A stretch of 64,000 nt of DNA from assembly GCF_002844195.1 (NCBI RefSeq), contig NZ_PEND01000006.1, forward strand, positions 248,001-312,000, read 5' to 3'. Position numbers and translations under genes: made by a program. Numbering within the stretch: position 1 is the first letter of the stretch; each line of letters opens with the position of its first letter. This document shows, piece after piece, positions 8,523 through 17,364 of the stretch. This DNA is from Halegenticoccus soli. GTDB taxonomy: Archaea > Halobacteriota > Halobacteria > Halobacteriales > Haloferacaceae. The notes beneath the pieces were generated by a model. That model was given only the letters and a program-made list of their open reading frames with translations. It was not told the origin of the DNA and did not search any database.

Positions 8523-8981
8523 ATGTCACTCGACGTCGAGCCGCCGGAGCCGCCGGAACTGAACGAGATCGATCCCAACGAGTACGAGGACGCGACGATC
8601 GTCGGCGAGACGGACTACCGCCGGGAGGAGCTGCAGGCGTTCCTTCGGGAGGGCGCCTGGGAGGAGGCGTTCGCCGAGTGGGCGGCGGACGCGACCGTCG
8701 GCGAGGACGAGTGGGCGATCGTCCGGGATCTGGATCTGGTCGCCGGGTTCGACTTCTTCTGGGACGACTTCGCGGACCGCGTCGGCTACCACGCGCCCGG
8801 CGTCCCGGAAGACTGGAAGGAGCGGGACCTCCACCCCGACCTCGACAGCTGGGCGAAAGTGTCCGCCATCAACGCCGGGCTGACGGAACTCGGCCAGGTC
8901 GTCTGCGACGTGCTCAAGGAGGAGTACGTCGACTGGGAGGCGGAGTACGAGGCCCCGGACGACCTGCCCGATTTCGACTGA
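8523..8981 (+). CDS. Acidic soluble protein of unknown function
   Basis: A 152-residue, strongly acidic protein beginning MSLDVEPPEPPELNEIDP. It is rich in Trp and aromatic residues (DWKERDLHPDLDSWAKVSAINAGL; FDFFWDDFADRVGYHAPG) with no membrane segment, signal or Cys cluster beyond one VVCDVL. I do not recognise a characterised family; it reads as a conserved haloarchaeal protein. The start at 8523 follows a T-rich segment (GACGCTTTTTGTC) about 30 bases upstream that may be its promoter. The preceding spacer of 269 bases (8254-8522) holds only a few CCGAGTGAC-like direct repeats around 8278-8309. Confidence 0.75.
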   Translation: MSLDVEPPEPPELNEIDPNEYEDATIVGETDYRREELQAFLREGAWEEAFAEWAADATVGEDEWAIVRDLDLVAGFDFFWDDFADRVGYHAPGVPEDWKERDLHPDLDSWAKVSAINAGLTELGQVVCDVLKEEYVDWEAEYEAPDDLPDFD

Positions 8982-9073
8982 TCGGACCGACAGCCGCGCC
9001 GCGAGCCGCTCGGTTCTCGTCCGCCGATCCGGCGGCTTCATTGCCGGGCGGTCCGAACCGCCGGGACGGGTGA

Positions 9074-9520
9074 GTGTCCATCTACTCGAAACACCACTTT
9101 GCGATCTCGGTCCTGGTCGGAGCGGCGTTCGCCCTCGCCGTCGAATCGCCGTTTCCGGCGTGGTTCGTCGTCGCCTACGCCGCCGCCGTCGGCGTCGGCA
9201 TCGACTTCGATCACTTCCTCGTCGCTCGCCTGAACACCGGCTCCTGGCGGGCGGCCAGCGGGTGTCTCCGCGATCCGAGGCGGGTGTTCGCCGGCCAGGA
9301 CGACATCTTCGAGGCGGGCGAGGTGGGGACGCTCCGCCGCCTCCTGAGCCACGTGATCATCGCTGGGATCGCCGTCCCGCTCGTCTACGCTCTCAGCCCG
9401 GTCCTCGCGCTCCTGACGGCGCTTTCGCTGTACGCGCACCTGCTCTCCGACCTCGTGTGGGACGTGTACGCCGAGGCGAAGCGCGGATCGCCAGAGGTCC
9501 CGACGGCGGTCCGGGAATGA
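9074..9520 (+). CDS. Small membrane protein resembling YdjM/DUF457 metal-dependent hydrolase-like proteins
   Basis: A 148-residue protein with a GTG start at 9074 (SIYSKHHFAISVLVG). Hydrophobic segments include FAISVLVGAAFALAV, FVVAYAAAVGVGI and HVIIAGIAVPLVYALSPVLALLTAL. Conserved polar positions embedded in the membrane part are SKHH near the start, DFDHFL near residue 50 and HLLSDLVWD near residue 125, a spacing of His and Asp that recalls the DUF457/YdjM group of putative membrane metal-dependent hydrolases. That assignment is tentative, and enzymatic activity is not demonstrated for most of the family. It lies upstream of ileS but has a 134-base spacer. Confidence 0.7.
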   Translation: MSIYSKHHFAISVLVGAAFALAVESPFPAWFVVAYAAAVGVGIDFDHFLVARLNTGSWRAASGCLRDPRRVFAGQDDIFEAGEVGTLRRLLSHVIIAGIAVPLVYALSPVLALLTALSLYAHLLSDLVWDVYAEAKRGSPEVPTAVRE

Positions 9521-9622
9521 GGGGTCCCGACGGCGATTCGAAGTGAACGCGCCCGACGGCGCGCACCTCGGCCGGGCGGAAGCGGGGCCACCGGGTTCGA
9601 CACCCGCGGTGCAGGACCACCG

Positions 9623-9633
9623 TTTTGATATAC
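9623..9633 (+). promoter_or_regulatory. TATA-like box for ileS
   Basis: TTTTGATATAC lies 21 bases before the ileS ATG at 9655, consistent with a leaderless transcript. Confidence 0.5.
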
Positions 9634-9654
9634 GCAGGGCGTCAGAGAACCGAT

Positions 9655-12600
9655 ATGGAAGATATCAGCGACCAGTACGCCCCCGAGGAGGTAGAGGCCT
9701 CGGCGGAGGCGCACTGGGACGAACACGACGCCTACGGGGCGACGAAAGCGGCGCACGCTGATGATCCGCCCTTCTTCTTCGTCGACGGGCCGCCGTACAC
9801 GAGCGGCCAGATGCACCTCGGGACGGCGTGGAACAAGACGCTGAAGGACGCCGTCATCCGGTACAAGCGGATGCGGGGCCACCGGGTGACGGACCGGCCC
9901 GGTTACGACATGCACGGGCTGCCGATCGAAGTGAAGGTGGAGCGGGAACTCGGCTTCGACTCGAAGCGCGACATCGAGGAGCTCGGCGTCGAGGCGTTCA
10001 TCGAGGAGTGCAAGGCGTTCGCCGAGCGCAACCGCGAGACCATGGACGACGACTTCCGGTCCATGGGCGTCTGGATGGACTGGGAGAACCCGTACAAGAC
10101 ACTCAGTCCCGAGTACATGGAGGCGACCTGGTGGGCGTTCAAGCGCGTCCACGAGAACGGCCTCGTCAAGCGGGGAAAGCGCGCCATCAACCAGTGTCCC
10201 CGCTGTGAGACCGCCATCGCGGACAACGAGGTCGAGTACCACGAGATCGAGTCTCCCAGCATCTACGTGAAGTTCCCGCTGGTCGACCGCGAGGGGTCAC
10301 TCGTCATCTGGACGACCACGCCGTGGACCATCCCGGCGAATGCGTTCGTCGCCGTCGACGGCGAGATGACCTACCGGGCGGTCCGCGCCGAAACGGACGG
10401 GCGGAGCGAGCTCCTCTACCTCGCCGAGCCCGTCGTCGAGGAGGTCTTGAAGAAGGGCCGCTACGAGGACTACGAGGTCGTGGACGAGGTCTCGGGCGAC
10501 GAGATGGTCGGCTGGGAGTACGAGCACCCGCTCGCCGACGAGGTTCCGGACCACGTCGACTTCGAGGGCGCACTCCAGGTGTACACCGCAGACTACGTCG
10601 AGGCCGACAGGACCGGTCTCGTCCACTCCGCGCCCGGCCACGGGCAGGAGGACTTCGAGCGCGGCCGGGAGCTCGGGCTGGAGATCTTCTCGCCGGTCGC
10701 CGGCAACGGCGAGTTCACCGACGAGGCCGGCAAGTACGCGGGGACGTTCGTCCGCGACGCCAACGACGAGATCATCGCCGACCTCGACGCGAAGGGCCTG
10801 CTCCTCTCCAGCGGCCGACACACCCACCGGTACGGCCAGTGCTGGCGCTGCGACACGGACATCGTCTTTCTCGCCACCGATCAGTGGTTCATCACGGTCA
10901 CGGACATCAAGGACGAACTGCTGGAGAACATCGAGCACAGCGAGTGGTACCCCCAGTGGGCCCGCGACAACCGCTTCCGGAACTTCGTGGAGGACGCGCC
11001 GGACTGGAACGTCTCCCGACAGCGGTACTGGGGCATCCCGCTTCCCATCTGGGTCCCCGAGGACGCCGGCGAGGATCTCTCGGCCGACGACATCGTCGTC
11101 GTCGGCACCCGCGAGGAGCTCGCCGAACGGGTCGACCAGGACGTGGATCCCGAGGCGCTGGACCTCCACCGCCCGTCGGTCGACGACCTGACGATCACCG
11201 AAGGGGGAACCACCTACCGGCGGGTCCCCGACGTGTTCGACGTGTGGATCGACTCCTCGGTCGCCTCGTGGGGAACGCTGGACTACCCGAGCGAGACCGC
11301 CGACTACGAGGAGCTGTGGCCGGCCGACCTCATCATCGAGGCGCACGACCAGACCCGCGGCTGGTTCTGGTCGCAGCTCGGCATGGGGACGGCCGCCGTC
11401 GGCGACGTTCCGTACAGGCAGGTGCTCATGCACGGGTTCGCGAACGACAAGGACGGCCGGAAGATGTCCAAGTCGGTCGGCAACATCGTCACGCCGCACG
11501 AGGCGATCGAGCGCGCCGGCCGCGATCCGCTCCGCGCGTACCTGCTCAGCCACGACCAGCAGGGGGCCGATCTCGCGTTCGAGTGGGACGGCCTCGCGGA
11601 CACGCAGGCCACCCTCAACATCCTCTGGAACGTCTTCCGCTTCCCGCTGCCGTACATGCGCCTCGACGGCTACGACCCGGCCGAGGCCGACCTCGACGAC
11701 GGCGAGCTGTCGGTCGTCGACGAGTGGGTGCTCTCGCGCCTCCAATCGGTGAAAGCGGAGATGACGCGGCACTGGGACGAGTACGAGGTCCACGCGGCGC
11801 TGAACGCGCTTTTCGACTTCGTCACCGGCGACGTCTCGCGGTTCTACGTGAAGGCCATCCGCGAGCGCATGTGGGAGGAGGAAGACTCCGCGTCGAAGCG
11901 CGGGGCGTACGCCGCGCTCTCCACGGTCCTCCTCGAAACCGTGCGGCTCCTCGCGCCGTTCACCCCGTTCCTCGCGGAGGAGATGTACCAGCACCTCGAC
12001 GGCGGCGAGACGACGGTCCACATGCTCTCGTGGCCCGAAGTCGACCCCGATCTCCACGATCCGGACCTGGAGGCGAACATGGCCGTCCTCCGGAACGTCG
12101 AGGAGGCCGCCGCGAACGCCCGGCAGCAGGGCGGTCGGAAGCTTCGCTGGCCCGTCCAGCGGATCGTCGTCGAAACCGACGACGACGCGGTCGCCGAGGC
12201 GGTTCGGTCCCTGGAGGGCCTGCTCCTCGACCGGGTGAACGCGCGGTCGCTGGAGGTCGTCGAGGCGTTCGACGAGCTCGTCGAGTACGCCGAACCGCAG
12301 ATGGGCGTCATCGGCCCGAAGTTCGGCGGCGACGCGCAGAAGGTCATGCGCGCGGTGCGGGGGAAAACGCGCGAGGAGCTGGAAGGCGATCTCGCCGATG
12401 CCGAGTCGGCTCGTCCCGCAGTCGAGGTCGACGGCGACGTGTACGAACTCGAAGCGGACATGGTCGAGTACCGCGCGGAACCGCCGGAGAACGTCGCCGG
12501 CGCCGACTTCGAAGGAGGGACGGTGTACGTCGACACCGCGCTCACGGAGGAGATCGAGGCGGAGGGGTACGCCCGCGACATCGTCCGCCGCGTGCAGGAG

Positions 12601-12867
12601 ATGCGCAAACAGCTCGATCTCGACGTCGAAGAGCACATCCGGACCCGACTGGACGTCGCGGACGAGCGCGTCCGCGGCTTCGTCGACCGCCACCGCGAGT
12701 TCATCGCCGAGGAGACGCGGACCGCGGAGTTCGCCGAGGGGGACGAGTTCGATCTCGACGGCGACGGCGTCGATTCGCCGTTCGATCTCGTGGAGCGGTG
12801 GGACGTGGAGGGCGTCGACGTGACGATCGGCATCGAACGGCTCGGGGCCGAAGAGCAGACGGCCTGA
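9655..12867 (+). CDS. ileS: Isoleucyl-tRNA synthetase
   Basis: A 1070-residue class Ia aminoacyl-tRNA synthetase that charges tRNA-Ile. The HIGH-type motif is PPYTSGQMHLGTAW (HLGT at 54-57) and the KMSKS loop is GRKMSKSVGN (603-607). Between them are the editing (CP1) domain with TTTPWTIPAN, GTGLVHSAPGHGQEDFE-like residues around 315-330, and zinc-binding Cys pairs (CPRCETA; CWRCDTD). The anticodon-binding domain and the archaeal/eukaryal C-terminal extension follow. The start MEDISDQYAPEE at 9655 fits the family and lies just after a TATA-like box; an earlier in-frame codon would add ten unrelated residues. It is an intact housekeeping gene. Confidence 0.98.
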   Translation: MEDISDQYAPEEVEASAEAHWDEHDAYGATKAAHADDPPFFFVDGPPYTSGQMHLGTAWNKTLKDAVIRYKRMRGHRVTDRPGYDMHGLPIEVKVERELGFDSKRDIEELGVEAFIEECKAFAERNRETMDDDFRSMGVWMDWENPYKTLSPEYMEATWWAFKRVHENGLVKRGKRAINQCPRCETAIADNEVEYHEIESPSIYVKFPLVDREGSLVIWTTTPWTIPANAFVAVDGEMTYRAVRAETDGRSELLYLAEPVVEEVLKKGRYEDYEVVDEVSGDEMVGWEYEHPLADEVPDHVDFEGALQVYTADYVEADRTGLVHSAPGHGQEDFERGRELGLEIFSPVAGNGEFTDEAGKYAGTFVRDANDEIIADLDAKGLLLSSGRHTHRYGQCWRCDTDIVFLATDQWFITVTDIKDELLENIEHSEWYPQWARDNRFRNFVEDAPDWNVSRQRYWGIPLPIWVPEDAGEDLSADDIVVVGTREELAERVDQDVDPEALDLHRPSVDDLTITEGGTTYRRVPDVFDVWIDSSVASWGTLDYPSETADYEELWPADLIIEAHDQTRGWFWSQLGMGTAAVGDVPYRQVLMHGFANDKDGRKMSKSVGNIVTPHEAIERAGRDPLRAYLLSHDQQGADLAFEWDGLADTQATLNILWNVFRFPLPYMRLDGYDPAEADLDDGELSVVDEWVLSRLQSVKAEMTRHWDEYEVHAALNALFDFVTGDVSRFYVKAIRERMWEEEDSASKRGAYAALSTVLLETVRLLAPFTPFLAEEMYQHLDGGETTVHMLSWPEVDPDLHDPDLEANMAVLRNVEEAAANARQQGGRKLRWPVQRIVVETDDDAVAEAVRSLEGLLLDRVNARSLEVVEAFDELVEYAEPQMGVIGPKFGGDAQKVMRAVRGKTREELEGDLADAESARPAVEVDGDVYELEADMVEYRAEPPENVAGADFEGGTVYVDTALTEEIEAEGYARDIVRRVQEMRKQLDLDVEEHIRTRLDVADERVRGFVDRHREFIAEETRTAEFAEGDEFDLDGDGVDSPFDLVERWDVEGVDVTIGIERLGAEEQTA

Positions 12868-13114
12868 TCGGAACCGTCTCGGCCGATCCTCCCGCGGGAC
12901 GGCCGGAGTTCGCCGTCGTCCGCCCCGCGCTCTTCGGCGGCGGTTTCACGTCGCCTCGTTCTTGATTGAATCGGAGAACCGTTCCGGATAGTATTATCAA
13001 ATAGTTTATGAATGTCGAAATACAAGTATCTCACCGTAGGTATCGGGCATCGGGGTCTCAGAGCGTCCGGTACCTACTTTCCGCACTTCGCGCCGAGTGC
13101 GATCTCGAACGCGC

Positions 13115-13828
13115 TCAGTCCGGCTTTTTCCACGCGCCCGGCTCCTGCCCGTGGAACTCGCCCTTCGCCTGCCGTTTCCCCGGCCAGAACGTCAACGCGA
13201 ACAGGACCGCGTAGAAGAGCGCCAGCGCGCCGGCGACTACTTCGCCCGGAACGTCGGACACCGAGGCCGTCTCCAGCCACGTCTCGCCCGGAACGAAGAC
13301 GGTGATCCGAAAGATCCACGCCACGCCGAGCAGGAGGAACATCGGGAAGTACACCCGTCCGAGCCGGCGCGACAACGCCTCCCGGTAGGTGACCTTTAAC
13401 ACCGGGCTGCGGAGATCCCGCCCCAGTTCCTTGCGCCAGTCGCGGAGGGGCGCGCCCTCGGGGTCGAAGGCGTTCGCGAACACGTTCTCCTCGACGAGGC
13501 GAACCCGCGCCCTGATCGCGTCGTACGTCCGGTACCGCCGCACGTCGAACAGGAGAAACATCACGAGCGCGATCATCCCGATCAGAAGGAGGTTCGAGGA
13601 CCGCTCCGTGCTCTCGAACGCGAGCGCGAGCACGGCGGTGACGACAGCTATCGCCCAGTCCACGGTCAGGTCTAGGCGGTCGAGGTACGTCGCCGACTGC
13701 GACATCTCCCCCCGGTAGTACTGCTGCGCCATCGAGAGGAACTCGGACTCGTCCTCGGCGGCCGCTCCGCCGATCTCGCGCGCTTCCCGCTCGTCCGAGT
13801 CGAAATCCCCTCCGAGTCCTCCCGTCAT
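13115..13828 (-). CDS. DUF2270 integral membrane protein
   Basis: A 237-residue protein. The N-terminal soluble part ends in MAQQYYRGEMSQSATYLDRLDLTVDW, a hallmark of DUF2270; it is followed by helix pairs (WAIAVVTAVLALAF; LLLIGMIALVMFLLF), the conserved DVRRYRTYDAIRARVRLVEENVFANAFDP loop (about residues 95-122), and two more helices near the C-terminus (YFPMFLLLGVAWIFRI; VVAGALALFYAVLFAL). The function of the family is unknown. The gene converges on ileS; the 247-base spacer between them is AT-rich around 12955-13040 and holds no gene I can support. Confidence 0.85.
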   Translation of the reverse strand: MTGGLGGDFDSDEREAREIGGAAAEDESEFLSMAQQYYRGEMSQSATYLDRLDLTVDWAIAVVTAVLALAFESTERSSNLLLIGMIALVMFLLFDVRRYRTYDAIRARVRLVEENVFANAFDPEGAPLRDWRKELGRDLRSPVLKVTYREALSRRLGRVYFPMFLLLGVAWIFRITVFVPGETWLETASVSDVPGEVVAGALALFYAVLFALTFWPGKRQAKGEFHGQEPGAWKKPD

Positions 13829-14055
13829 CCCGTCCGTCTAGTCCTCCGGGTCGCTTAACCGCACCTCATACGCCGATCGCGTACCTCCCTTGCGGTAAGC
13901 ACCTTGCGGTCCGGGATTTGTACTGTCGGGAATAGACAGCGACCGCGATCCGCCGGGGACACCGGCGCGATTCGGAGCCGCCGGCGATTCGGAGCCGACG
14001 AACCGACTCGATCGGGGTGTCTCCGATCGCGGGGCGCTCCGCCGACGAGCGGGCG

Positions 14056-15090
14056 TTACTTCTCTTCGTCCTTTCGCGACCCCCGCCGGAGCGTCGAGAA
14101 GCGGCGAACGGCGTTCATGTCCGGCCGATCCCGCGACGGGAGGGTCGAAAACCGCGACCGACCCGACGCGCCGCTGGCGCGCGCGCCGTCTTCGTCCTCG
14201 GCGTCGTCGCGGCCTTCCTCGCTCCCTTCGTCCTCCTCGACGGTTTCGTCCGGCCGATCGGCGGACGCCTCGTCCGCTCCGTCGGCGTCGAACGACTCCC
14301 GAGCCTCCCGAAGCCCGTCGGAGAGCTCCGCCACGGAATCGAGCAGCCGTTCGCGGAGCGCCTCCCCGGCGGACGGGTCGCCGTCTCCGTCCTCCTCTTT
14401 TCCGCCTCCGTCCGCTTCTCCGCCTTCTTCTCCCTCCTCGCCGACGCGCTCTCGTTCCTCTCCGGGAGGCTCGCTCCCCTCTTCGGCGCTTTCGTCCTCC
14501 GCTTCGGCGCTTTCGCGCTTCCCTCCCTCGTCGCCTTCGCGGTCACTCCCCTCCGCGCCATCGACTCCGTCCGCGTCGTCGACCCCGTCGACCTCGTCCG
14601 CGTCCTCGGTTCCGTCCGCGCCCTCGTCGTCCGAAAGGAACTCGGTTAGCAACCCGCTCAGCGTCGACTCCTCCGCCCTTTCCGCGCCGTTTCCGTCGCC
14701 TTCGTCGCCGTCGTCGCCGAACTCTCGGAGCCACGACGCCAACTCCTCGTCGTCGCGTTCCACCGCGCTTCCGAGGTCGTCCATCCGGAGCAGCTTCCGC
14801 AGTCGGACGAGCGGATCCGCGTCCGCGTTCGCCACGAGCGCCGGGAGGTCGGTCGGGTCGATCTCCGAGGGGAGGTCGGTGAACCCCGCCGCCCGGAGCA
14901 ACTCGTCGATGGACGCGTCTTCGAGCGACTCGCCGCCCTCGCGCGCGAGTCGCCGCAGCTCCTCCCGATCTTCGTCTGAGAGGTCGGCCCCTCCCTCGTC
15001 GGCGTCCCCGGTGATCGATTCGGCGCGCTCTTCGATCTCCGCGAGGAGTTCGTCGAGTCGTTCGATCTCTTCGGTCTCGTGTTCGGACAT
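14056..15090 (-). CDS. Very acidic low-complexity protein with C-terminal tandem RFSTL repeat
   Basis: A 344-residue protein, last gene of a five-gene minus-strand cluster. The N-terminal 140 residues look folded and helical (ERLDELLAEIEERAESI; LSDEDREELRRLAREGGESL; SIDELLRAAGFTDLPSEIDP; RLRKLLRMDDLGSAV). A long Glu/Asp/Gly low-complexity stretch follows (about 160-300). The last 30 residues are basic and carry a tandem motif, RFSTLPSRDRPDM and then VRRFSTLRRGSR, in strong contrast to the acidic body. No known family is recognised. The start at 15090 is an ATG, 78 bases after the previous gene. The acidic body and basic tail suggest a scaffold or binding protein; that is inference. Confidence 0.78.
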   Translation of the reverse strand: MSEHETEEIERLDELLAEIEERAESITGDADEGGADLSDEDREELRRLAREGGESLEDASIDELLRAAGFTDLPSEIDPTDLPALVANADADPLVRLRKLLRMDDLGSAVERDDEELASWLREFGDDGDEGDGNGAERAEESTLSGLLTEFLSDDEGADGTEDADEVDGVDDADGVDGAEGSDREGDEGGKRESAEAEDESAEEGSEPPGEERERVGEEGEEGGEADGGGKEEDGDGDPSAGEALRERLLDSVAELSDGLREARESFDADGADEASADRPDETVEEDEGSEEGRDDAEDEDGARASGASGRSRFSTLPSRDRPDMNAVRRFSTLRRGSRKDEEK

Positions 15091-15168
15091 CGTCCCTGGC
15101 GTGTCGGTTCGGTCGGGAGCCGCGCGGTCAGCGATCGAGCCAGTCTCCGACGAGACGGACGAGGCGGT

Positions 15169-16044
15169 TCAGTCCGTCCCGCCCTCTTCCGGCCCGCTCT
15201 CTGCCGTCCCGTCGTCTTCCGCCCCGCTCCCTTCGGCCCCGTCTCCTTCCGGTTCCCCGTCGTCGCTCCCGTTCCCTTCGGATTCCGATTCGCCTTCGGC
15301 GTCCACGTCCTCCGAGAAGCGGTCGACGATCCGGTTGATCATCTCCTCTCTGCTCAGGTTGGCCTTGACGCCGACCTGCTTGGCGACGGACTGGAGGTCC
15401 CGGTACGACATGACTTCGAGGAGTTCGCGGTAGGTCTCCTTCTTCAGATCCCCGAGGTCTCCCTCGGAGAGGTCGCCGATGTCGACCGGCGCTCCTTCGA
15501 CAGCCCCTTCGGTTCCGTCGGTCTCCTCCGCCTCGGCGACCTCCTCCGCCGCGTCAGCCTCCCCGGTTTCTTCGTCCGTCTCCGTCCCCGTCTCCTCGGT
15601 CGTTTCCTCGTCGGCCGCTTCCTCGGCCGCTTCTTCCCCCTCGGCCTCCTTCTCCTCGCCGCCTTCCGGCGGTGGGCGGGCGGCGCTTCCGGCTCCTTCG
15701 GCGAGCGCCGTCAACCGCTCTTCGAGCGCGTCGCGGAAGCCGCTCGTCTCGGCCGCGTTCCGCAGCGCCGTGCGGAACGCTCCGAGCGCGCGTTCGAGCG
15801 GCGACGGCGATTCGTCCGATCCGTCGGACGAGCCCGGCCGGACGCGTCGACCGGCGCGCCGACCCAGTTCCCGTCCGACCGTCGCGCCGACCGCCGCGCC
15901 GACCGCCTTTCCGAGCTTCCCGGCGTCGATCTTCTCGGCGACGTCGCCCTCGCCGAGGAGGTCCGCCACGTCGAGCTGCTCGTCGAGCTCGTCCCGGATC
16001 GCCCGCTTGAGCGTCGGTCCGTCACCGCCCCCGTTCCCGCTCAC
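15169..16044 (-). CDS. Acidic protein with glycine-zipper segment and SAP/Rho-N-like module
   Basis: A 291-residue protein with a GTG start at 16044. Residues about 42-68 form a glycine-zipper-like helix (AGKLGKAVGAAVGATVGRELG) preceded by an amphipathic helix (LKRAIRDELDEQLDVADLL). Residues about 82-118 are helical (LERALGAFRTALRNAAE), and a Glu/Thr-rich linker runs from about 125 to 185. Residues about 203-245 (YRELLEVMSYRDLQSVAKQ, then VGVKANLSREEMINRIVDRF) resemble a SAP or Rho-N helix-extension-helix module, which in other proteins binds nucleic acid. The tail is again acidic. It belongs with the adjacent acidic genes. The DNA- or RNA-binding role is inferred only from this similarity. 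Confidence 0.78.
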   Translation of the reverse strand: MSGNGGGDGPTLKRAIRDELDEQLDVADLLGEGDVAEKIDAGKLGKAVGAAVGATVGRELGRRAGRRVRPGSSDGSDESPSPLERALGAFRTALRNAAETSGFRDALEERLTALAEGAGSAARPPPEGGEEKEAEGEEAAEEAADEETTEETGTETDEETGEADAAEEVAEAEETDGTEGAVEGAPVDIGDLSEGDLGDLKKETYRELLEVMSYRDLQSVAKQVGVKANLSREEMINRIVDRFSEDVDAEGESESEGNGSDDGEPEGDGAEGSGAEDDGTAESGPEEGGTD

Positions 16045-16113
16045 GGCTCACCACCGCCGGCGCGCGGGCCCGTCGGGGGGATCGACCGCACGATCCGGGA
16101 GGTCACACGGCGT

Positions 16114-16500
16114 TCACCCGCCCTCTTCGTCTGTTTCGCTCGCTTCATCTCCGTTCTCGCTGTCCTCGTCCGTCCCCTCGGCTTCGTCGGCCTCGTCACT
16201 TTCGGCCGATTCCCCGTCGTCCGCATCGTCCGACTCGTCCGATTCGTCCGACTCATTCGACTCGTCCGGCTTTTCTCTCCCGAGGACGTTGACGGCCATC
16301 CACGCGCCGAGAAGGCCGCCCAGCCACTCGCCGAGGTGCCGTCCGACGATCTCTCCCAGCCGGCCGCCGATCGCCTCGGCGACCGAACCGCCCTCGTCGA
16401 GGACGCCTTCGAGTTCCGTGCCCTCGAAGATCTCGTCGAAGTCCACGTCCTCTCCGACCTGATCGAGCCCCGCGTCTTCGATCAGCGATTCGTCGCTCAT
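16114..16500 (-). CDS. Small acidic protein with amphipathic glycine-zipper helix
   Basis: A 128-residue protein. Residues about 39-74 form one long glycine-spaced amphipathic or membrane-active helix (VAEAIGGRLGEIVGRHLGE then WLGGLLGAWMAVNVLG). An N-terminal acidic segment (DFDEIFEGTELEGVLDEG) precedes it, and a Ser/Asp/Glu-rich tail of 50 residues (ESDESDD-type repeats) follows. The ATG at 16500 overlaps the stop of the preceding gene by four bases (ATGA), so the two proteins are probably made in a fixed ratio. The glycine zipper parallels that in the next protein of the cluster. No family was recognised. Confidence 0.78.
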   Translation of the reverse strand: MSDESLIEDAGLDQVGEDVDFDEIFEGTELEGVLDEGGSVAEAIGGRLGEIVGRHLGEWLGGLLGAWMAVNVLGREKPDESNESDESDESDDADDGESAESDEADEAEGTDEDSENGDEASETDEEGG

Positions 16501-17201
16501 GCTTCGGCCTGCTCGCCGCTCTCGTCGCCTTTCGACTTACCGTCGAAGAGCTGCCGGACGAGCTCCTTGAGCAGCTGCGTGAGCAGCTCTTCGAGCGGCA
16601 GATCCCTCACGATCTCGCCGAGCGCGCCCCGGATCCGATCCGCGAGCGACGCGACGAACCCCTTCGAATCGTCGTCGCTCTCCCCGTCGCCGCCGAAGAG
16701 GCCGCCGAGCAATCCGCCGGGAAGGAGGTCGTCGAGGCCGCCGCGGTTCAGGAGGTTGGCGACCGCCGAGAGGAGGTTGCCGACCAGCCGGCCGTCACCG
16801 GGAACGGCCGACACGTCGAGGACGACCTCGTCGAGGTCGACTTCCAGCCCGAGGAGGTTGAGAAACAGGCCTTCGAGATCGAGGAACAGGACGGTCGTGC
16901 CTTCCTCCTCCTCGTCCTGGTCTCCTTCTTCCTCCTCTTCCTCCTGGTTCCGCTCTTCTTCGGCTTCCACCTCCCCTTCTTCGCCCTCTTCACCCTCTTC
17001 GCTCTCTTCGCCCTCTTCGCCCCCGGTCTCTTCGCCCTCGCCTTCTTCTTCGCCTCCGTCCGGGAGGAGTCGAACCTCCGTCGACGCGCCCCGAGAGGCG
17101 GCGGCTACGTCGCTCCCCGATTCTTCGCCGAATTGGGGGTTGAGAATGCGAATCTTTTGTACGCGTTCGCTATCGTGCGAAAGTGTATCCTCGGCGGTCA
17201 T
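16497..17201 (-). CDS. Glu-rich protein with LNLLG/GNLL hydrophobic module
   Basis: A 234-residue protein. The N-terminal 45 residues are mixed; residues about 50-100 are almost all Glu, Gly and Asp. Residues 103-151 form a hydrophobic beta-rich module (TTVLFLDLEGLFLNLLGLEV; then VVLDVSAVPGDGRLVGNLL). From memory, a similar LNLLGL...VPGxGxLLGNLL pattern recurs in uncharacterised secreted or surface proteins of actinobacteria and haloarchaea. A glycine-rich loop (PGGLLGGLFGG) and amphipathic helices (LADRIRGALGEIVRDL; LTQLLKELVRQLFDG) follow. There is no signal peptide. A palindrome overlapping its predicted TATA box suggests repressor control. The function is unknown. Confidence 0.8.
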   Translation of the reverse strand: MTAEDTLSHDSERVQKIRILNPQFGEESGSDVAAASRGASTEVRLLPDGGEEEGEGEETGGEEGEESEEGEEGEEGEVEAEEERNQEEEEEEGDQDEEEEGTTVLFLDLEGLFLNLLGLEVDLDEVVLDVSAVPGDGRLVGNLLSAVANLLNRGGLDDLLPGGLLGGLFGGDGESDDDSKGFVASLADRIRGALGEIVRDLPLEELLTQLLKELVRQLFDGKSKGDESGEQAEA

Positions 17202-17215
17202 GTAACGCTCACAGC

Positions 17216-17234
17216 AAAAATACGGCGTATTTTT
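17216..17234 (-). promoter_or_regulatory. Perfect 9+1+9 palindrome overlapping the promoter of the acidic gene cluster
   Basis: AAAAATACGGCGTATTTTT is a perfect inverted repeat with nine-base arms and one central base. It lies 15-33 bases upstream of the ATG at 17201, where a haloarchaeal TATA box is expected (an AT-rich TTTAAAAAAATAC continues outward). The symmetry and position suggest a dimeric repressor operator for the downstream genes. Confidence 0.6.
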
Positions 17235-17364
17235 TTAAATCCCTACTGGCCGTTTTTCAAGCGGATCCGCTCGGAACGCGGTGGACGCGGTGCGGAGAGA
17301 CGCGCCGCGCCCGAACCGACGATGGCGGCCGGGTGCGATCCGTCGACGAACGGATCCCCCCGGA

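Noticed and set aside
10297-12965. Long frames of 798 and 880 residues in ileS
   Set aside because: They lie in other frames of isoleucyl-tRNA synthetase, are Arg/His-rich or repetitive, and carry no motif.
14017-16462. Plus-strand Ser/Arg-rich proteins over the acidic cluster
   Set aside because: They are antisense to Glu/Asp-rich codons, which read as Ser, Pro and Leu. The minus-strand frames have overlapping starts and stops and the usual haloarchaeal acidity.
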